Of a stretch of DNA of 29,671 bases, positions 7,606-15,928 are shown piece after piece. The stretch comes from Treponema sp. UBA6852 (GTDB taxonomy: Bacteria; Spirochaetota; Spirochaetia; Treponematales; Treponemataceae), in the NCBI GenBank assembly GCA_002449305.1, contig DKDI01000001.1, positions 1 through 29,671 of the forward strand. The letters run 5' to 3'. The position numbers were made by a program, and so were the translations under genes. Every line of letters begins with the position of its first letter. The stretch's first letter is position 1. Below the pieces are notes generated by a model. The model worked only from the letters and a program-made list of their open reading frames with translations, was not told where the DNA came from and did no database searches.

Positions 7606-8499
7606 ATGAAAAATCTTTTAAAAAAATCAGCAGTAGCATTAGTTGCGGCGTTTTTATTTATTTCATGCGGAAAAAATCAAGCTGTAAAAAATGAAATGTT
7701 TGCGCCAATGGCAAAATCAATGAAAATGTCAGCAAGAGCAGATTCTGCAATGAACATGATGCAGGAGATGGTGTTTGAAGATTCAGCGGAACTTCCTTCT
7801 GAACCAGAGCAGACAAGCCAAGACAGAAAACTTGTCTACACAGGAAACCTTACAATTGAAGTTTCAAATCTTGCAGAGTCAAAATCATCTGTTGAATCTT
7901 GGGTAAAAAAATTTGGCGGATATATTTCAGATTCGTCTGAAAACACAAGCTCCATAAGAATAACAGCAAAAATTCCAAGTGGCTCTTTTTCTCAGGCAAT
8001 GCAGGAATGCGGACAAATTGGAAAACTCAAATCAAAAAATATAAATTCCAGCGATGTTACAGAACAATTTTATGATTTGGACACACGGCTTTCGACTAGA
8101 AAAGTTTTGCTTGAGCGGCTCAAAAAATATCTTTCAGAAGCAAAAGATATGCAGGATATGTTAAAGATTGAAACAAAAATCAACGATGTAACTTCTGAAC
8201 TTGAACGCATGCAAGGGCAAATGAACCGCTTAAAGTCTCAAATTGATTATTCTACAATTTATGTTACGGCTGAACTTCCTGTAAACCAAAATGAAAGCGG
8301 ATTTGTAATGCCCGACACAAATTCACAATTGCGCCAATTCTTTGCAAACATACTGAATTTCTTTGTGAAATTTATTTTCACTGCATTGTATATTGTAATT
8401 TTTGGAGTTCCTTCTGTTCTATTCCTTATGCTCCTTTACTGGCTCGGATTTGGAAAAGTGGGACTTTTAAGAAAACTTTTTGCAAGAATAAGAAAATAA
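7606..8499 (+). CDS. DUF4349 membrane-anchored lipoprotein
   Basis: 297 residues, start preceded by GGAGG. Lipobox FISC places the acylated Cys at 21. Residues 31-55 hold eight Met in 25 residues. A DUF4349 domain starts near KLVYTGNLTIEVSNL, with the typical GGYISDSSE and RITAKIPSGSF segments, then a long coiled coil (about residues 160-215: RLSTRKVLLERLKKY, then ETKINDVTSELERMQ). A C-terminal transmembrane helix (about 250-283) ends in a short basic tail. The whole fits a periplasmic domain held by lipid at one end and a helix at the other. The biochemical role of DUF4349 is not known. A strong terminator follows. Confidence 0.85.
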   Translation: MKNLLKKSAVALVAAFLFISCGKNQAVKNEMFAPMAKSMKMSARADSAMNMMQEMVFEDSAELPSEPEQTSQDRKLVYTGNLTIEVSNLAESKSSVESWVKKFGGYISDSSENTSSIRITAKIPSGSFSQAMQECGQIGKLKSKNINSSDVTEQFYDLDTRLSTRKVLLERLKKYLSEAKDMQDMLKIETKINDVTSELERMQGQMNRLKSQIDYSTIYVTAELPVNQNESGFVMPDTNSQLRQFFANILNFFVKFIFTALYIVIFGVPSVLFLMLLYWLGFGKVGLLRKLFARIRK

Positions 8500-8504
8500 A
8501 AATA

Positions 8505-8528
8505 CCCGGCGTTTTTGCCGGGCTTTTT
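8505..8528 (+). terminator. Rho-independent terminator after the DUF4349 gene
   Basis: CCCGGC-GTTTTT-GCCGGG stem-loop (8505-8522) followed by CTTTTT. It sits six bases beyond the stop codon. Confidence 0.9.
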
Positions 8529-8551
8529 GATTTTTGAGTTGAACTTTAAAT

Positions 8552-8968
8552 TTATCTTACTGCTAAAATCGCGCCAAGAATAATAAGATGCTGGGCAAAA
8601 GTATAAAGCCATTCAAGGAAATTTTTTGAGCCGCCGCTAAGGATTCCTTTAGGTCCAAGAATATCTGAAATAACAATAGCAACAATCCAAACAATAATCG
8701 CAATAAGAGCCAAAACAGTTCCAAAGCTTCCAAAGCGATCGCCAATCACAATCTTTAAAATCATAAAGACGCCAACAAGAAGCTCAATCACTCCAAATGC
8801 AAGCACAAGAATATTTCCTACATTGCCAGAAACAAGCCCTTTAATTGCTCTTGCAGCAAAATCTCCATCGCCCTGCAAAGCCCATATTCCTCCAACAGCA
8901 AGCATCGCTCCAACTGCAATCTGCAAAATCAAAAGCGCCGCAGTCCATCCGCTTTTTTCAGTTCTCAT
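8552..8968 (-). CDS. Small four-helix membrane protein, function unknown
   Basis: 138 residues, start supported by AGGAGG. Four hydrophobic helices are visible: about residues 8-30, 49-75, 80-102 and 120-138. Between helices 3 and 4 there is a Gly/Lys/Ser-rich loop. The chain ends in a hydrophobic helix with terminal Arg. I do not recognise the family; the size and helix pattern recall DoxX/DUF-type small membrane proteins, but no diagnostic motif is seen. It faces the DUF4349 gene tail-to-tail across the terminator and lies downstream of the aminotransferase-like gene with a 93-bp gap, so it is probably transcribed on its own. Confidence 0.75.
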   Translation of the reverse strand: MRTEKSGWTAALLILQIAVGAMLAVGGIWALQGDGDFAARAIKGLVSGNVGNILVLAFGVIELLVGVFMILKIVIGDRFGSFGTVLALIAIIVWIVAIVISDILGPKGILSGGSKNFLEWLYTFAQHLIILGAILAVR

Positions 8969-9061
8969 ATTTTTCCTCCTAGAAATATGTTCGGCAATAT
9001 AAAAATGCCTATATCAAATATAATTCAGTTTTGAGCAAAAATCCACTTATTTCTAAAACGC

Positions 9062-9868
9062 TTAGTCTTCTTTATAAACAAACGGATTTTTCTTTAAAAT
9101 TTCAAAAACGCCTTTGTCTGCTCCAAATGGAACAATGCTCGGCTGCTCATAAACAGGACTTACGACAATTCCAAGGTCAAGGCAATGCAAAATAAATTTT
9201 ACATAAAGCTCTTTTGGAATTTTTGGAAAAAGATAAGGACCTTTTCTCTGCCAGTATTTTGTCAAAGCCAAATCGTAAATAAACCAGTCTTTTTCCTGCC
9301 GAGCCTGCAATGCCGAAATCAAATTATAAATTGAGCGTGTAATAGCAGCTTCAATTGGCGAAGAAAGTTTTATTGTTTCCTTTAAAACATCTTGCGGAAT
9401 TTTTTCAGCCAAATCAGTTTTTGCAGCAAGAATATAAATTCCGCTTGTCCAAGGAAGAGCCGGTTCAAAAATTATGCAGTCTGCGTTGTCGTTTTCAAAA
9501 GCAGTTTCGCTCCAAGGCTTCCAGACAAAAGTGTTTTGAGGACTGATTTTTACAGCGGCGGAAAGGCAGTCAGATTTTTTTGCAAAAATAAAAACTTTGC
9601 GTTTGCATCCAAAGAAAAGCGCATTTACAGATTTTTCAAGCCGGCCTGAAAAACAAGTTTTAAAGCTTCCGGTTGCTCCACGGTCTATAGCATTTTTCAG
9701 CATTGTAAATGCAGAAGAGCCGCCCCAGCCTAAAATTGCCCTGCCATTTTCCTGATACAAATCTGTAAGACGTTTGCCTTTTTCTGTGTACAAAAACGGT
9801 CCGCGAGCACGCTTTACATTTCCGTACCGTAAAAAAATTTCTTCCGCTAAAAAATCAATTTCGTTCAT
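9062..9868 (-). CDS. Shortened class III aminotransferase-like protein
   Basis: 268 residues from the ATG at 9868; longer in-frame starts lie inside mnmE and beyond a good promoter. The beginning (YGNVKRARGPFLYTEKGKRL then TDLYQENGRAILGW) resembles the N-terminal strand region of class III PLP aminotransferases, and the end (CLDLGIVVSPVYEQPSIVPF) resembles their C-terminal domain. The middle, which normally carries the PLP-binding Lys and spans over 200 residues, is much reduced, and no catalytic Lys motif is recognisable. Usual family length is 400-450. It may be a non-catalytic relative or a lineage-specific enzyme. The gene follows mnmE by 34 bp but appears to have its own promoter. Confidence 0.6.
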   Translation of the reverse strand: MNEIDFLAEEIFLRYGNVKRARGPFLYTEKGKRLTDLYQENGRAILGWGGSSAFTMLKNAIDRGATGSFKTCFSGRLEKSVNALFFGCKRKVFIFAKKSDCLSAAVKISPQNTFVWKPWSETAFENDNADCIIFEPALPWTSGIYILAAKTDLAEKIPQDVLKETIKLSSPIEAAITRSIYNLISALQARQEKDWFIYDLALTKYWQRKGPYLFPKIPKELYVKFILHCLDLGIVVSPVYEQPSIVPFGADKGVFEILKKNPFVYKED

Positions 9869-9877
9869 TTGAATCTG

Positions 9878-9906
9878 ATTATACTGAAAAAAAAATCTGT
9901 TGTCAT
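9878..9906 (-). promoter_or_regulatory. Promoter for the aminotransferase-like gene, overlapping the mnmE stop
   Basis: Minus strand ATGACA (9901-9906), 17-bp spacer, TATAAT (9878-9883), then nine bases to the ATG at 9868, predicting a 2-3 nt leader. The TGA inside the -35 box is the mnmE stop codon. No ribosome site is present. Confidence 0.65.
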
Positions 9907-11291
9907 TTGCCGACACAAAAACGGCTGAAAATATTTTCAAGGACATCATCTGGAGAAACTTCGCCGGCAACTTCGCCAAGGCTTTCCAAAGAATCTTCCA
10001 AATCCTGAACAACCGCATCAAGCCCGTAGCTGGAATCTTGAGAAATTTTCAAAGCATGCGTTATCCGCTCCAATGCTTCCTGAACTGATTTTTTTTGCCG
10101 CGCTGAACCAAGTCCGCTTTGCTCACGTTCAGTTTTTTCGCCGTCAAACAAAATGTCTTTTACTTTTAAAATAAGCTGTTCTATTCCAATATTATTTTTT
10201 GCAGAAATTTTTACAGAATCTTTCCAGACTTTTTTTATTCCGTCCAAATTCAAGTCAAAGGAATCACATTTATTCAAAACCAAAACAACCGGAATATTTT
10301 TCTGGCTTTCAATAAAATCCAAATCGTCTTTTAAAATTCCTTTTGAACTGTCCACAAGATAAAGAATAACATCCGCATCTTGGCTTAAATCTTTTGCAAG
10401 CTCAACGCCGCGCTCTTCAATTAAATCCGAAGTTTTTCTAAGACCGGCAGTATCAAAAAGCCTCACAGGAATTCCTGCAAAATCTGTCCAGCATTCAAGC
10501 CAGTCCCGTGTTGTTCCTTCTATGCTGCTGACAATTGCGCGTTCTTCTTTTAAAAGTGAATTGAAAAGACTTGATTTTCCGGCATTGGTTTTTCCGCACA
10601 AAACAATTCTTGCTCCGTCTTGATAAAGTTTTTCAGCCTTCCAAGAAGAAGCCAAGCCTGAAAGTTTTTTCTGCGCGCTTTTTAGCAATGAAGTGTCAAA
10701 TGATTCTGAAATATTTTCTTCGTCTTCTGGATATTCAATTTCAACTTCAATGTTTCCAATTGTGTCCAAAATCAATTTTTTAATAGAAGAAATTTGCTCA
10801 AAAAGATTTCCGCTTAAACGTCCGGCGGCATGGCTTCTGGAAATATTTGTGCGGCTGTCTATTATTTCTTTTACGGCCTCGGCTTTTGTAAGATCAACTT
10901 TTCCGTTTATATAAGCCCTAAATGTAAATTCTCCGCGCTCAGCTTTTCTAAAACCATTTTCAAGCAGCAAGGAAAAAATTGAAGTTACAACATTCACTCC
11001 GCCGTGGCAAAATATTTCAATCATATCTTCGCCTGTAAAAGACTTTGGAGCTTTGTAAACGCCAAGCATAACTTCATCAATTTTTTTATTTCCACTTTGA
11101 ATTCTTGAATCTTCAATCCAGCCGTAAACAAGAGAATTTCCAGCAGCCTGCAAAAGTGCTTTTTTGCGTGAAAAAATTTTAGCTACAAGCCCAATGCAAT
11201 TTTTACCGCTAGTCCTGACAATTCCAATTGCAGAAGGAACAAGCGCAGTTGCAATTGCCGCTATAGGTTCTTCCGGCGTATATTTATTCAT
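9903..11291 (-). CDS. mnmE: tRNA-uridine modification GTPase MnmE
   Basis: 462 residues, the usual family length. The N-terminal tetrahydrofolate-binding domain starts at EEPIAAIATALVPSAIGIVR. The G domain shows Walker A GKTNAGKSS, GTTRD, switch motif DTAGLR and NKCD. The C-terminus ends in FCVGK, matching the family's FC(I/V)GK with the essential Cys. MnmE acts with MnmG to add the carboxymethylaminomethyl or aminomethyl group at C5 of wobble uridine 34 in certain tRNAs. Its ATG overlaps the stop of the upstream DUF4015 gene (ATGA, 11288-11291), so translation is probably coupled. mnmG is not in the window. Confidence 0.97.
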   Translation of the reverse strand: MNKYTPEEPIAAIATALVPSAIGIVRTSGKNCIGLVAKIFSRKKALLQAAGNSLVYGWIEDSRIQSGNKKIDEVMLGVYKAPKSFTGEDMIEIFCHGGVNVVTSIFSLLLENGFRKAERGEFTFRAYINGKVDLTKAEAVKEIIDSRTNISRSHAAGRLSGNLFEQISSIKKLILDTIGNIEVEIEYPEDEENISESFDTSLLKSAQKKLSGLASSWKAEKLYQDGARIVLCGKTNAGKSSLFNSLLKEERAIVSSIEGTTRDWLECWTDFAGIPVRLFDTAGLRKTSDLIEERGVELAKDLSQDADVILYLVDSSKGILKDDLDFIESQKNIPVVLVLNKCDSFDLNLDGIKKVWKDSVKISAKNNIGIEQLILKVKDILFDGEKTEREQSGLGSARQKKSVQEALERITHALKISQDSSYGLDAVVQDLEDSLESLGEVAGEVSPDDVLENIFSRFCVGK

Positions 11292-13693
11292 TTGCTTCCA
11301 CCGAACACAGGCTTTACATGAAGAAAATTTCTTGTTGTAACACTTGCGTTTTCGTATTCAAGTTCATTGTCTAGCACAGAATTCCAAATTGAAATCATGT
11401 CCTTTGCATTTTCCTTTTTCTGCTCCAAATCCTGCGAATCGGAATCTAAAGAATTTTTTATTCCCAAACTGAATGCCGGAATTCTTTTTTGCAAATCACA
11501 TTCTTTTTCATGCCACGGAGAAATTTCGTTGTCCTTAGGATCCGGGCTTATGTCTTCATAATATCCGCCGGAATTGTTCCAGTGCATATATCCTCTATCA
11601 AGACCATCACGCACACCAAAAATTTCCCGCAAAACATAATTCTTGTCATAATATTTTCTGTCATGCCTTACGCCCATGTAAAATGCCTGAATCCAAGGAC
11701 GCACAATAATTCTGTTCCTGCCGATTATTGTGTTTCTAAATGAGCCGTAAAAATAAATTCTGTACGCTCTTTCTTCATAAGGCGGATACTCAAGAAAATC
11801 CTGTTCAAAATGCGACGGATAAAACATCGGACAAATAACGTCAACATATTCGCTCATAAGCTCAACATCCTGTCCAGTTCTTGTTCCGCTTCTGTACCAG
11901 CCGTTCGCTCCGTAAATATCAATTCCAATAGGAGCTTTTATATTTTTGCGGGCATAAGACAAAAACGAAACCAACGCGCTTTCTTTTACCATGCCTTTGT
12001 CGCGCCATCTGTAAACTGCGGAATTTAAATTTGTTCCGTCAGTCGGAAATCTTATGTAATCAAACTGAATTTCGTCAAAGCCGCGGGAAACAAGTTCCTT
12101 TGCAATTTCAACATTGTACTCCCAAACTTCCTCGCTGTAAGGGTCAACCCAATTTTCATCATAGTAAACAGTTTTTGTTCCAGCCGGATTTCCACTTTCA
12201 TCAGTAACGTCTTCTTTTCCGCGGATTCCAATCCATGGCGAATTTGTACGGGAATTCCAAACCGCATATTTTCCTTTGTCATAGGAAGCTAAATTTCGGT
12301 CCTTAAAAACAACAATGCGCGCAATAAGATAAACGCCGTCTTTTTTAAATTCGCTTACAACTTGCTCCAAGTCAATTTTGTACTGAGTAACTTTTCCTTT
12401 TTGCTTTAAAAGCTGGCTGTTCGGCTCAAACCTCAAAAGTCCGTAGTCATCTTTCATGTCGATTACAACAGAATTGAGCTTGTTGTCAGAAACAATTTTT
12501 TTATATTTTTCAATTCCCGAAGAATTTCTAAGCTGATAAACTGACGCATAAATTGACTTTTTTTTGTTTGCAAGATAAGCCCAAGGAGAAAGAATTGTTT
12601 CTGGATTCAAAAGCCAAAGTTCATTCAAAGTAACATTCGTTCCAAGCTGCGAAATATTTTTAGGAACAAAAGCTGAATTTACAGTGTCGCCTGCAGCAGT
12701 TAAATTTTCCCTCCAAGAATTAAAGCTTGAAATTTCTGAAATTTCCCTTGTTTCAAGAGAAAGCGAAAGGATTTTTCCGACTGTTGAAAAAATCAAGTTA
12801 GAGCCGTTTTGACAAAGTCCGTCAATCGCATCGCACGGATTTTCGCCTTGGTAAATTTTTTCAGCTTTTTTTGTCCGCCAGTCAAATCTGTAAATGTTCG
12901 GAATGAATGACTGGGAAAGATAAATTTCTGCATAAATGTTTCCAGATGAATCACGGCACAAAACTGGCAAAATATCAGAAATTTCATCAACTTGCGTAAG
13001 GCTCTTCATTGCGGAAAAACCTGCGCTCACGTCAATCCACTTTGGATTTTTTTCATCGGCGCGGCAATAGCTAAAACCGTAAATAGGATGCGACATAAAA
13101 ACAACAATTTCGCTGCTTTCAATTTCTCCATTTTTTCCATAAACCGGCATATGGGAAACTGCGACCGCTTTCATTCCAGAAGTATAATTGCTTGCTGAAC
13201 CAAGCGATTTCCAGGACAAACCTCCATCGCGTGTTATAAAAACGTCATCTTTTGTGGCTGTTACTAAAATATCTGGATTCAGTGGATCTGCGCAAATGTC
13301 TTTTAAAAGAGGCATTTTTTGAACTATTTCTTTATTTCCATTTTCATAATTCTTTACAATTAATGAAGGAAGTCCTATATTGCGCTGCGTAAATTCCTTT
13401 AAATCTAAGGAAGAATAAATCCCTTTTTCTGTAACAAAAAACCATTTTGCCTGAGTTCTTAAAATGCGTTCAACTTTTCCTTCCGTCCACAAAGGATCTG
13501 CAATTCCGCTTGGAAGAATTTTAAAAAGTCCTGTGTCTGTTCCGATTAAAAACGGCTCTGGATTTTCAGAAACTCTTCTTTCAAGATAAACTTCCGGAAG
13601 CTTATACAAAGGCTTTGACTGGGCAAAAGAAATTCCTGAAAAAATAGAAAAAACCGATGCTGAAATGCACAATTTTAAAAAGAATATACGCAT
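11288..13693 (-). CDS. Exported DUF4015 glycosidase-like protein with N-terminal propeller-like region
   Basis: 801 residues with a signal peptide (about 1-24, ending FAQS). Residues about 30-330 hold WD/BNR-like blade sequence such as DDVFITRDGGLSWKSLG, typical of Asp-box or YCF48-like propellers. Residues about 400-740 match the DUF4015 putative glycoside-hydrolase domain: VVIDMKDDYGLLRF, the ARIVVFKD strand, GFDEIQFDYIRFPTDG, IGIDIYGANGWY and VDVICPMFYPSHF. The acidic residues of the FDYIRFPTD strand are the likely catalytic region of the TIM barrel, though no activity is established for the family. It is probably periplasmic or surface-associated. No ribosome site is clear; the EIIC-like gene ends 47 bp upstream, suggesting one operon down to mnmE. 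Confidence 0.85.
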   Translation of the reverse strand: MRIFFLKLCISASVFSIFSGISFAQSKPLYKLPEVYLERRVSENPEPFLIGTDTGLFKILPSGIADPLWTEGKVERILRTQAKWFFVTEKGIYSSLDLKEFTQRNIGLPSLIVKNYENGNKEIVQKMPLLKDICADPLNPDILVTATKDDVFITRDGGLSWKSLGSASNYTSGMKAVAVSHMPVYGKNGEIESSEIVVFMSHPIYGFSYCRADEKNPKWIDVSAGFSAMKSLTQVDEISDILPVLCRDSSGNIYAEIYLSQSFIPNIYRFDWRTKKAEKIYQGENPCDAIDGLCQNGSNLIFSTVGKILSLSLETREISEISSFNSWRENLTAAGDTVNSAFVPKNISQLGTNVTLNELWLLNPETILSPWAYLANKKKSIYASVYQLRNSSGIEKYKKIVSDNKLNSVVIDMKDDYGLLRFEPNSQLLKQKGKVTQYKIDLEQVVSEFKKDGVYLIARIVVFKDRNLASYDKGKYAVWNSRTNSPWIGIRGKEDVTDESGNPAGTKTVYYDENWVDPYSEEVWEYNVEIAKELVSRGFDEIQFDYIRFPTDGTNLNSAVYRWRDKGMVKESALVSFLSYARKNIKAPIGIDIYGANGWYRSGTRTGQDVELMSEYVDVICPMFYPSHFEQDFLEYPPYEERAYRIYFYGSFRNTIIGRNRIIVRPWIQAFYMGVRHDRKYYDKNYVLREIFGVRDGLDRGYMHWNNSGGYYEDISPDPKDNEISPWHEKECDLQKRIPAFSLGIKNSLDSDSQDLEQKKENAKDMISIWNSVLDNELEYENASVTTRNFLHVKPVFGGSK

Positions 13694-13740
13694 GGTCTTC
13701 TTATCGGCATTTCAGCGTTAAATTTTAGAAGAATTAAATT

Positions 13741-14805
13741 TTACTGAAGAAGCAAATCGCCGTCTTTTATCCAGCCGATTCTTTTTAATATAAAACAAAA
13801 CAAAACAGAAAAAACAGCTGGAAGAACAAAGCAAACAAGAACAAGTCCAAGCCAGTCAAAAATTCCTGGCGAAACAGCAACAGCTCCATGCGCAACCGCA
13901 GCTTGTGAAGGTTCAAACCAGCCTGTTATTATTCCAATTTGTCCTACAAGACCGCAAGTTCCCATTCCGCTTGAAACCGCAGCTCCATTCATTTGCATTT
14001 TAAAAAGACAAGTTGCAATCGGACCGGTTATAACAGAAGCAAGCGTAGGAGGAATCCATATCCGAGGATTTTTTACGATGTTTGGCATTTGGAGCATTGA
14101 AGTTCCAAGTCCCTGAGATAAAATTCCGCTCCAGCCGTTTTCTTTAAAGCTCATAACTGCAAAGCCAACCATTTGAGCGCAGCAGCCGGCAACAGCAGCT
14201 CCGCCAGCAAGTCCTGTAAGACCAAGAGCCGCGCAAACCGCCGCAGAACTTACTGGAAGAGTCAAAAGGAGACCGACAATTACAGAAATAAGAATTCCCA
14301 TCAAGAAAGGCTTTAAAGTTGTTGCCCACATAATTAAATTTCCAAAGGCATAGGCGGCTTTTCCAATATGGCTTGCAAAAAGCAAAGTAAAAAAAACTCC
14401 AGCCACAATCGTAATCAAAGGAGTTACAATTATGTCAACTTTTGTTTTTTTGCTTACAAGCATTCCGCATTCACATGAAAGAACTGCGATTATAAGAACT
14501 GCAAGCGGACCTCCAGCCCCGCCTGAAACATTTGCAGCCGCGCCAACTGCAACAAGAGTAAACAAAACAAGCGAAGATGCTCCCATCGCATATCCAATTC
14601 CAACAGACATTGCCGCGCCAACAACATGAGGTTCACAGGCAAAATTTCCTGCTGAAACAAAAAATTCAAAAACAGGATTTGCTCCAAGCCTAAGCAACTG
14701 CTGTCCTAAAGTCTTTACAATTGTTCCAATCAAAAGAGACGCAAAAAGTCCTTGCGCCATTCCGCCCATCGCATCAATTAAGTAGCGTTTCACATACTTG
14801 TTCAT
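13741..14805 (-). CDS. PTS EIIC-type membrane protein (EIIC_2 family)
   Basis: 354 residues, start supported by AAAGGA six bases upstream. The sequence is almost entirely hydrophobic with roughly nine to ten helices. The opening KRYLIDAMGGMAQGLFASL, the glycine/alanine-rich GGAGGPLAVLI segment and the IWIPPTLASVITGPIAT stretch match the stand-alone EIIC_2 (PF13303) membrane proteins. These resemble the sugar-translocating EIIC but lack attached EIIA/EIIB domains, and their substrate is unknown. No other PTS gene is in the window. The gene has an unusual folded leader (14850-14924), so it may be controlled at the RNA level. Confidence 0.85.
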   Translation of the reverse strand: MNKYVKRYLIDAMGGMAQGLFASLLIGTIVKTLGQQLLRLGANPVFEFFVSAGNFACEPHVVGAAMSVGIGYAMGASSLVLFTLVAVGAAANVSGGAGGPLAVLIIAVLSCECGMLVSKKTKVDIIVTPLITIVAGVFFTLLFASHIGKAAYAFGNLIMWATTLKPFLMGILISVIVGLLLTLPVSSAAVCAALGLTGLAGGAAVAGCCAQMVGFAVMSFKENGWSGILSQGLGTSMLQMPNIVKNPRIWIPPTLASVITGPIATCLFKMQMNGAAVSSGMGTCGLVGQIGIITGWFEPSQAAVAHGAVAVSPGIFDWLGLVLVCFVLPAVFSVLFCFILKRIGWIKDGDLLLQ

Positions 14806-14849
14806 AGAGAGTCCTTTAAAAATTTTTTAGATTGCTTACTTGGAAATGC

Positions 14850-14924
14850 AGTGATAGGAGCGTTCGTAGGCTCGTTAGGTTGTGGGATTCAACCGACAGT
14901 CATCACAACGTAATCATCGTTACA
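14850..14924 (-). ncRNA. Candidate structured leader RNA (three-way junction) of the EIIC-like gene
   Basis: On the minus strand a closing stem GTGAT/ATCAC (14902-14906 with 14851-14855) encloses two hairpins: GGTTG-AATCCCA-CAACC (14894-14878) and GAGC-CTACGAAC-GCTC (14873-14858). Just upstream is the palindrome GTAA-CGATGA-TTAC. The ATG of the EIIC gene is 45 nt further on. The layout recalls small three-way-junction riboswitches such as purine aptamers, but their conserved junction bases are not recognisable. A plus-strand reading is equally pairable. I cannot assign a known class. Confidence 0.35.
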
Positions 14925-14962
14925 ATTTTATTTTATCAAAGGAAAAAGAAAAAAACAATCCG

Positions 14963-14991
14963 CTGACGTTTTTGAATTTTTGTGATATTCT
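14963..14991 (+). promoter_or_regulatory. Promoter for the lipid kinase gene, predicted leaderless
   Basis: CTGACG (14963-14968), 17-bp spacer, TATTCT (14986-14991), then six bases to the ATG at 14998. The geometry and -10 sequence are the same as at the patatin gene. No ribosome site. Confidence 0.5.
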
Positions 14992-14997
14992 TTTTAA

Positions 14998-15927
14998 ATG
15001 TTTCATTTTATTGTAAATCCAGTTTCGCGTTCAGGCAAAGGGCTTCGTTTATGGAAAAATAAAATCGAGCCTGTTTTGATTTCAAAGAAAATTCTATACG
15101 ACGTTGAGTTTTCAAAAGAGCATGGAGACGTTACAAAAATCTGCTCAAGAATCAGCGAAAAATCTTTGGCGGAAAAAAACTGCACAATTGTAATTCTTGG
15201 CGGAGACGGAACTTTGAATGACGCAGTTCAGGGAATACAAAATTTTGAAACTGTCATGCTTGCATATATTCCAACAGGCTCAAGCAACGATTTTGCGCGC
15301 GATATGAAAATTTCAAAATCAGTAAAAAAATGCCTTGAAAAAATACTTTCAGCTACAAACCCAGTTGAACTAGATTTAGGTGAAATAATTACAGAAAAAA
15401 TAAAAAGAAAATTTGTTGTAAGCGCAGGCTTAGGATTTGATGCGGCAGTCTGTCAAAAATCTTCACATTCATTTATAAAAAGAAATTTAAATAAATTCGG
15501 ACTTGGAAAACTGACATATCTTGCAATTGCATTGAACCAAATTATTCATGCTCCAAAGGCAGACTGCACAGTTGAATTTGACAACGGCAAAAAACTTGTT
15601 CTGAAAAAATTTCTTTTTGCAGCCTCAATGGTTCACCGTTATGAAGGCGGCGGATTTAAATTCTGTCCAAAGGCAAATCCTACAGACGGAAAAATGAATT
15701 TGTGCATTGTTAACAACAAGTCAGTTCCAGGAATTCTTTTTGCATTGCCAACTGCCTTTTTTGGGCTGCACGGATTTTTTCCAGGAATAAATTTAATAGA
15801 ATTTTCAAGCGCAACATTCAATACAACAATTCCGCTTTGGCTACACACAGACGGCGAAGTCTACCAAAAAACTTGCAGAATAACAGTCCGCAATTTTGAA
15901 AAAAAACTAAAGATGATTGGCATTTAA
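14998..15927 (+). CDS. Diacylglycerol/sphingosine kinase-like lipid kinase (YegS/DgkB type)
   Basis: 309 residues. N-terminal NPVSRSGKG, the nucleotide-binding GGDGTLNDA and PTGSSNDFARD are the hallmark motifs of the DAGK catalytic domain, and the C-terminal beta-rich half (LWLHTDGEVY near the end) carries the late DGE motif. Members phosphorylate diacylglycerol or related lipids with ATP, recycling lipid for phospholipid synthesis. The protein lacks a signal peptide or membrane helix and would act at the inner face of the membrane. queH begins one base after its stop, so the two are co-transcribed. Confidence 0.92.
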   Translation: MFHFIVNPVSRSGKGLRLWKNKIEPVLISKKILYDVEFSKEHGDVTKICSRISEKSLAEKNCTIVILGGDGTLNDAVQGIQNFETVMLAYIPTGSSNDFARDMKISKSVKKCLEKILSATNPVELDLGEIITEKIKRKFVVSAGLGFDAAVCQKSSHSFIKRNLNKFGLGKLTYLAIALNQIIHAPKADCTVEFDNGKKLVLKKFLFAASMVHRYEGGGFKFCPKANPTDGKMNLCIVNNKSVPGILFALPTAFFGLHGFFPGINLIEFSSATFNTTIPLWLHTDGEVYQKTCRITVRNFEKKLKMIGI

Positions 15928-15928
15928 A

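Noticed and set aside
8505..8528. CCCGGC hairpin as another member of the TGTCATT repeat family
   Set aside because: It lacks TGTCATT or AATGACA ends and has a T run; it is a plain terminator.
14878..14903. T-arm-like stretch (GGTTGAATCC, minus strand) suggesting a tRNA
   Set aside because: No acceptor stem, D arm or anticodon arm can be placed around it, and the stem around a 7-base T loop does not pair properly.
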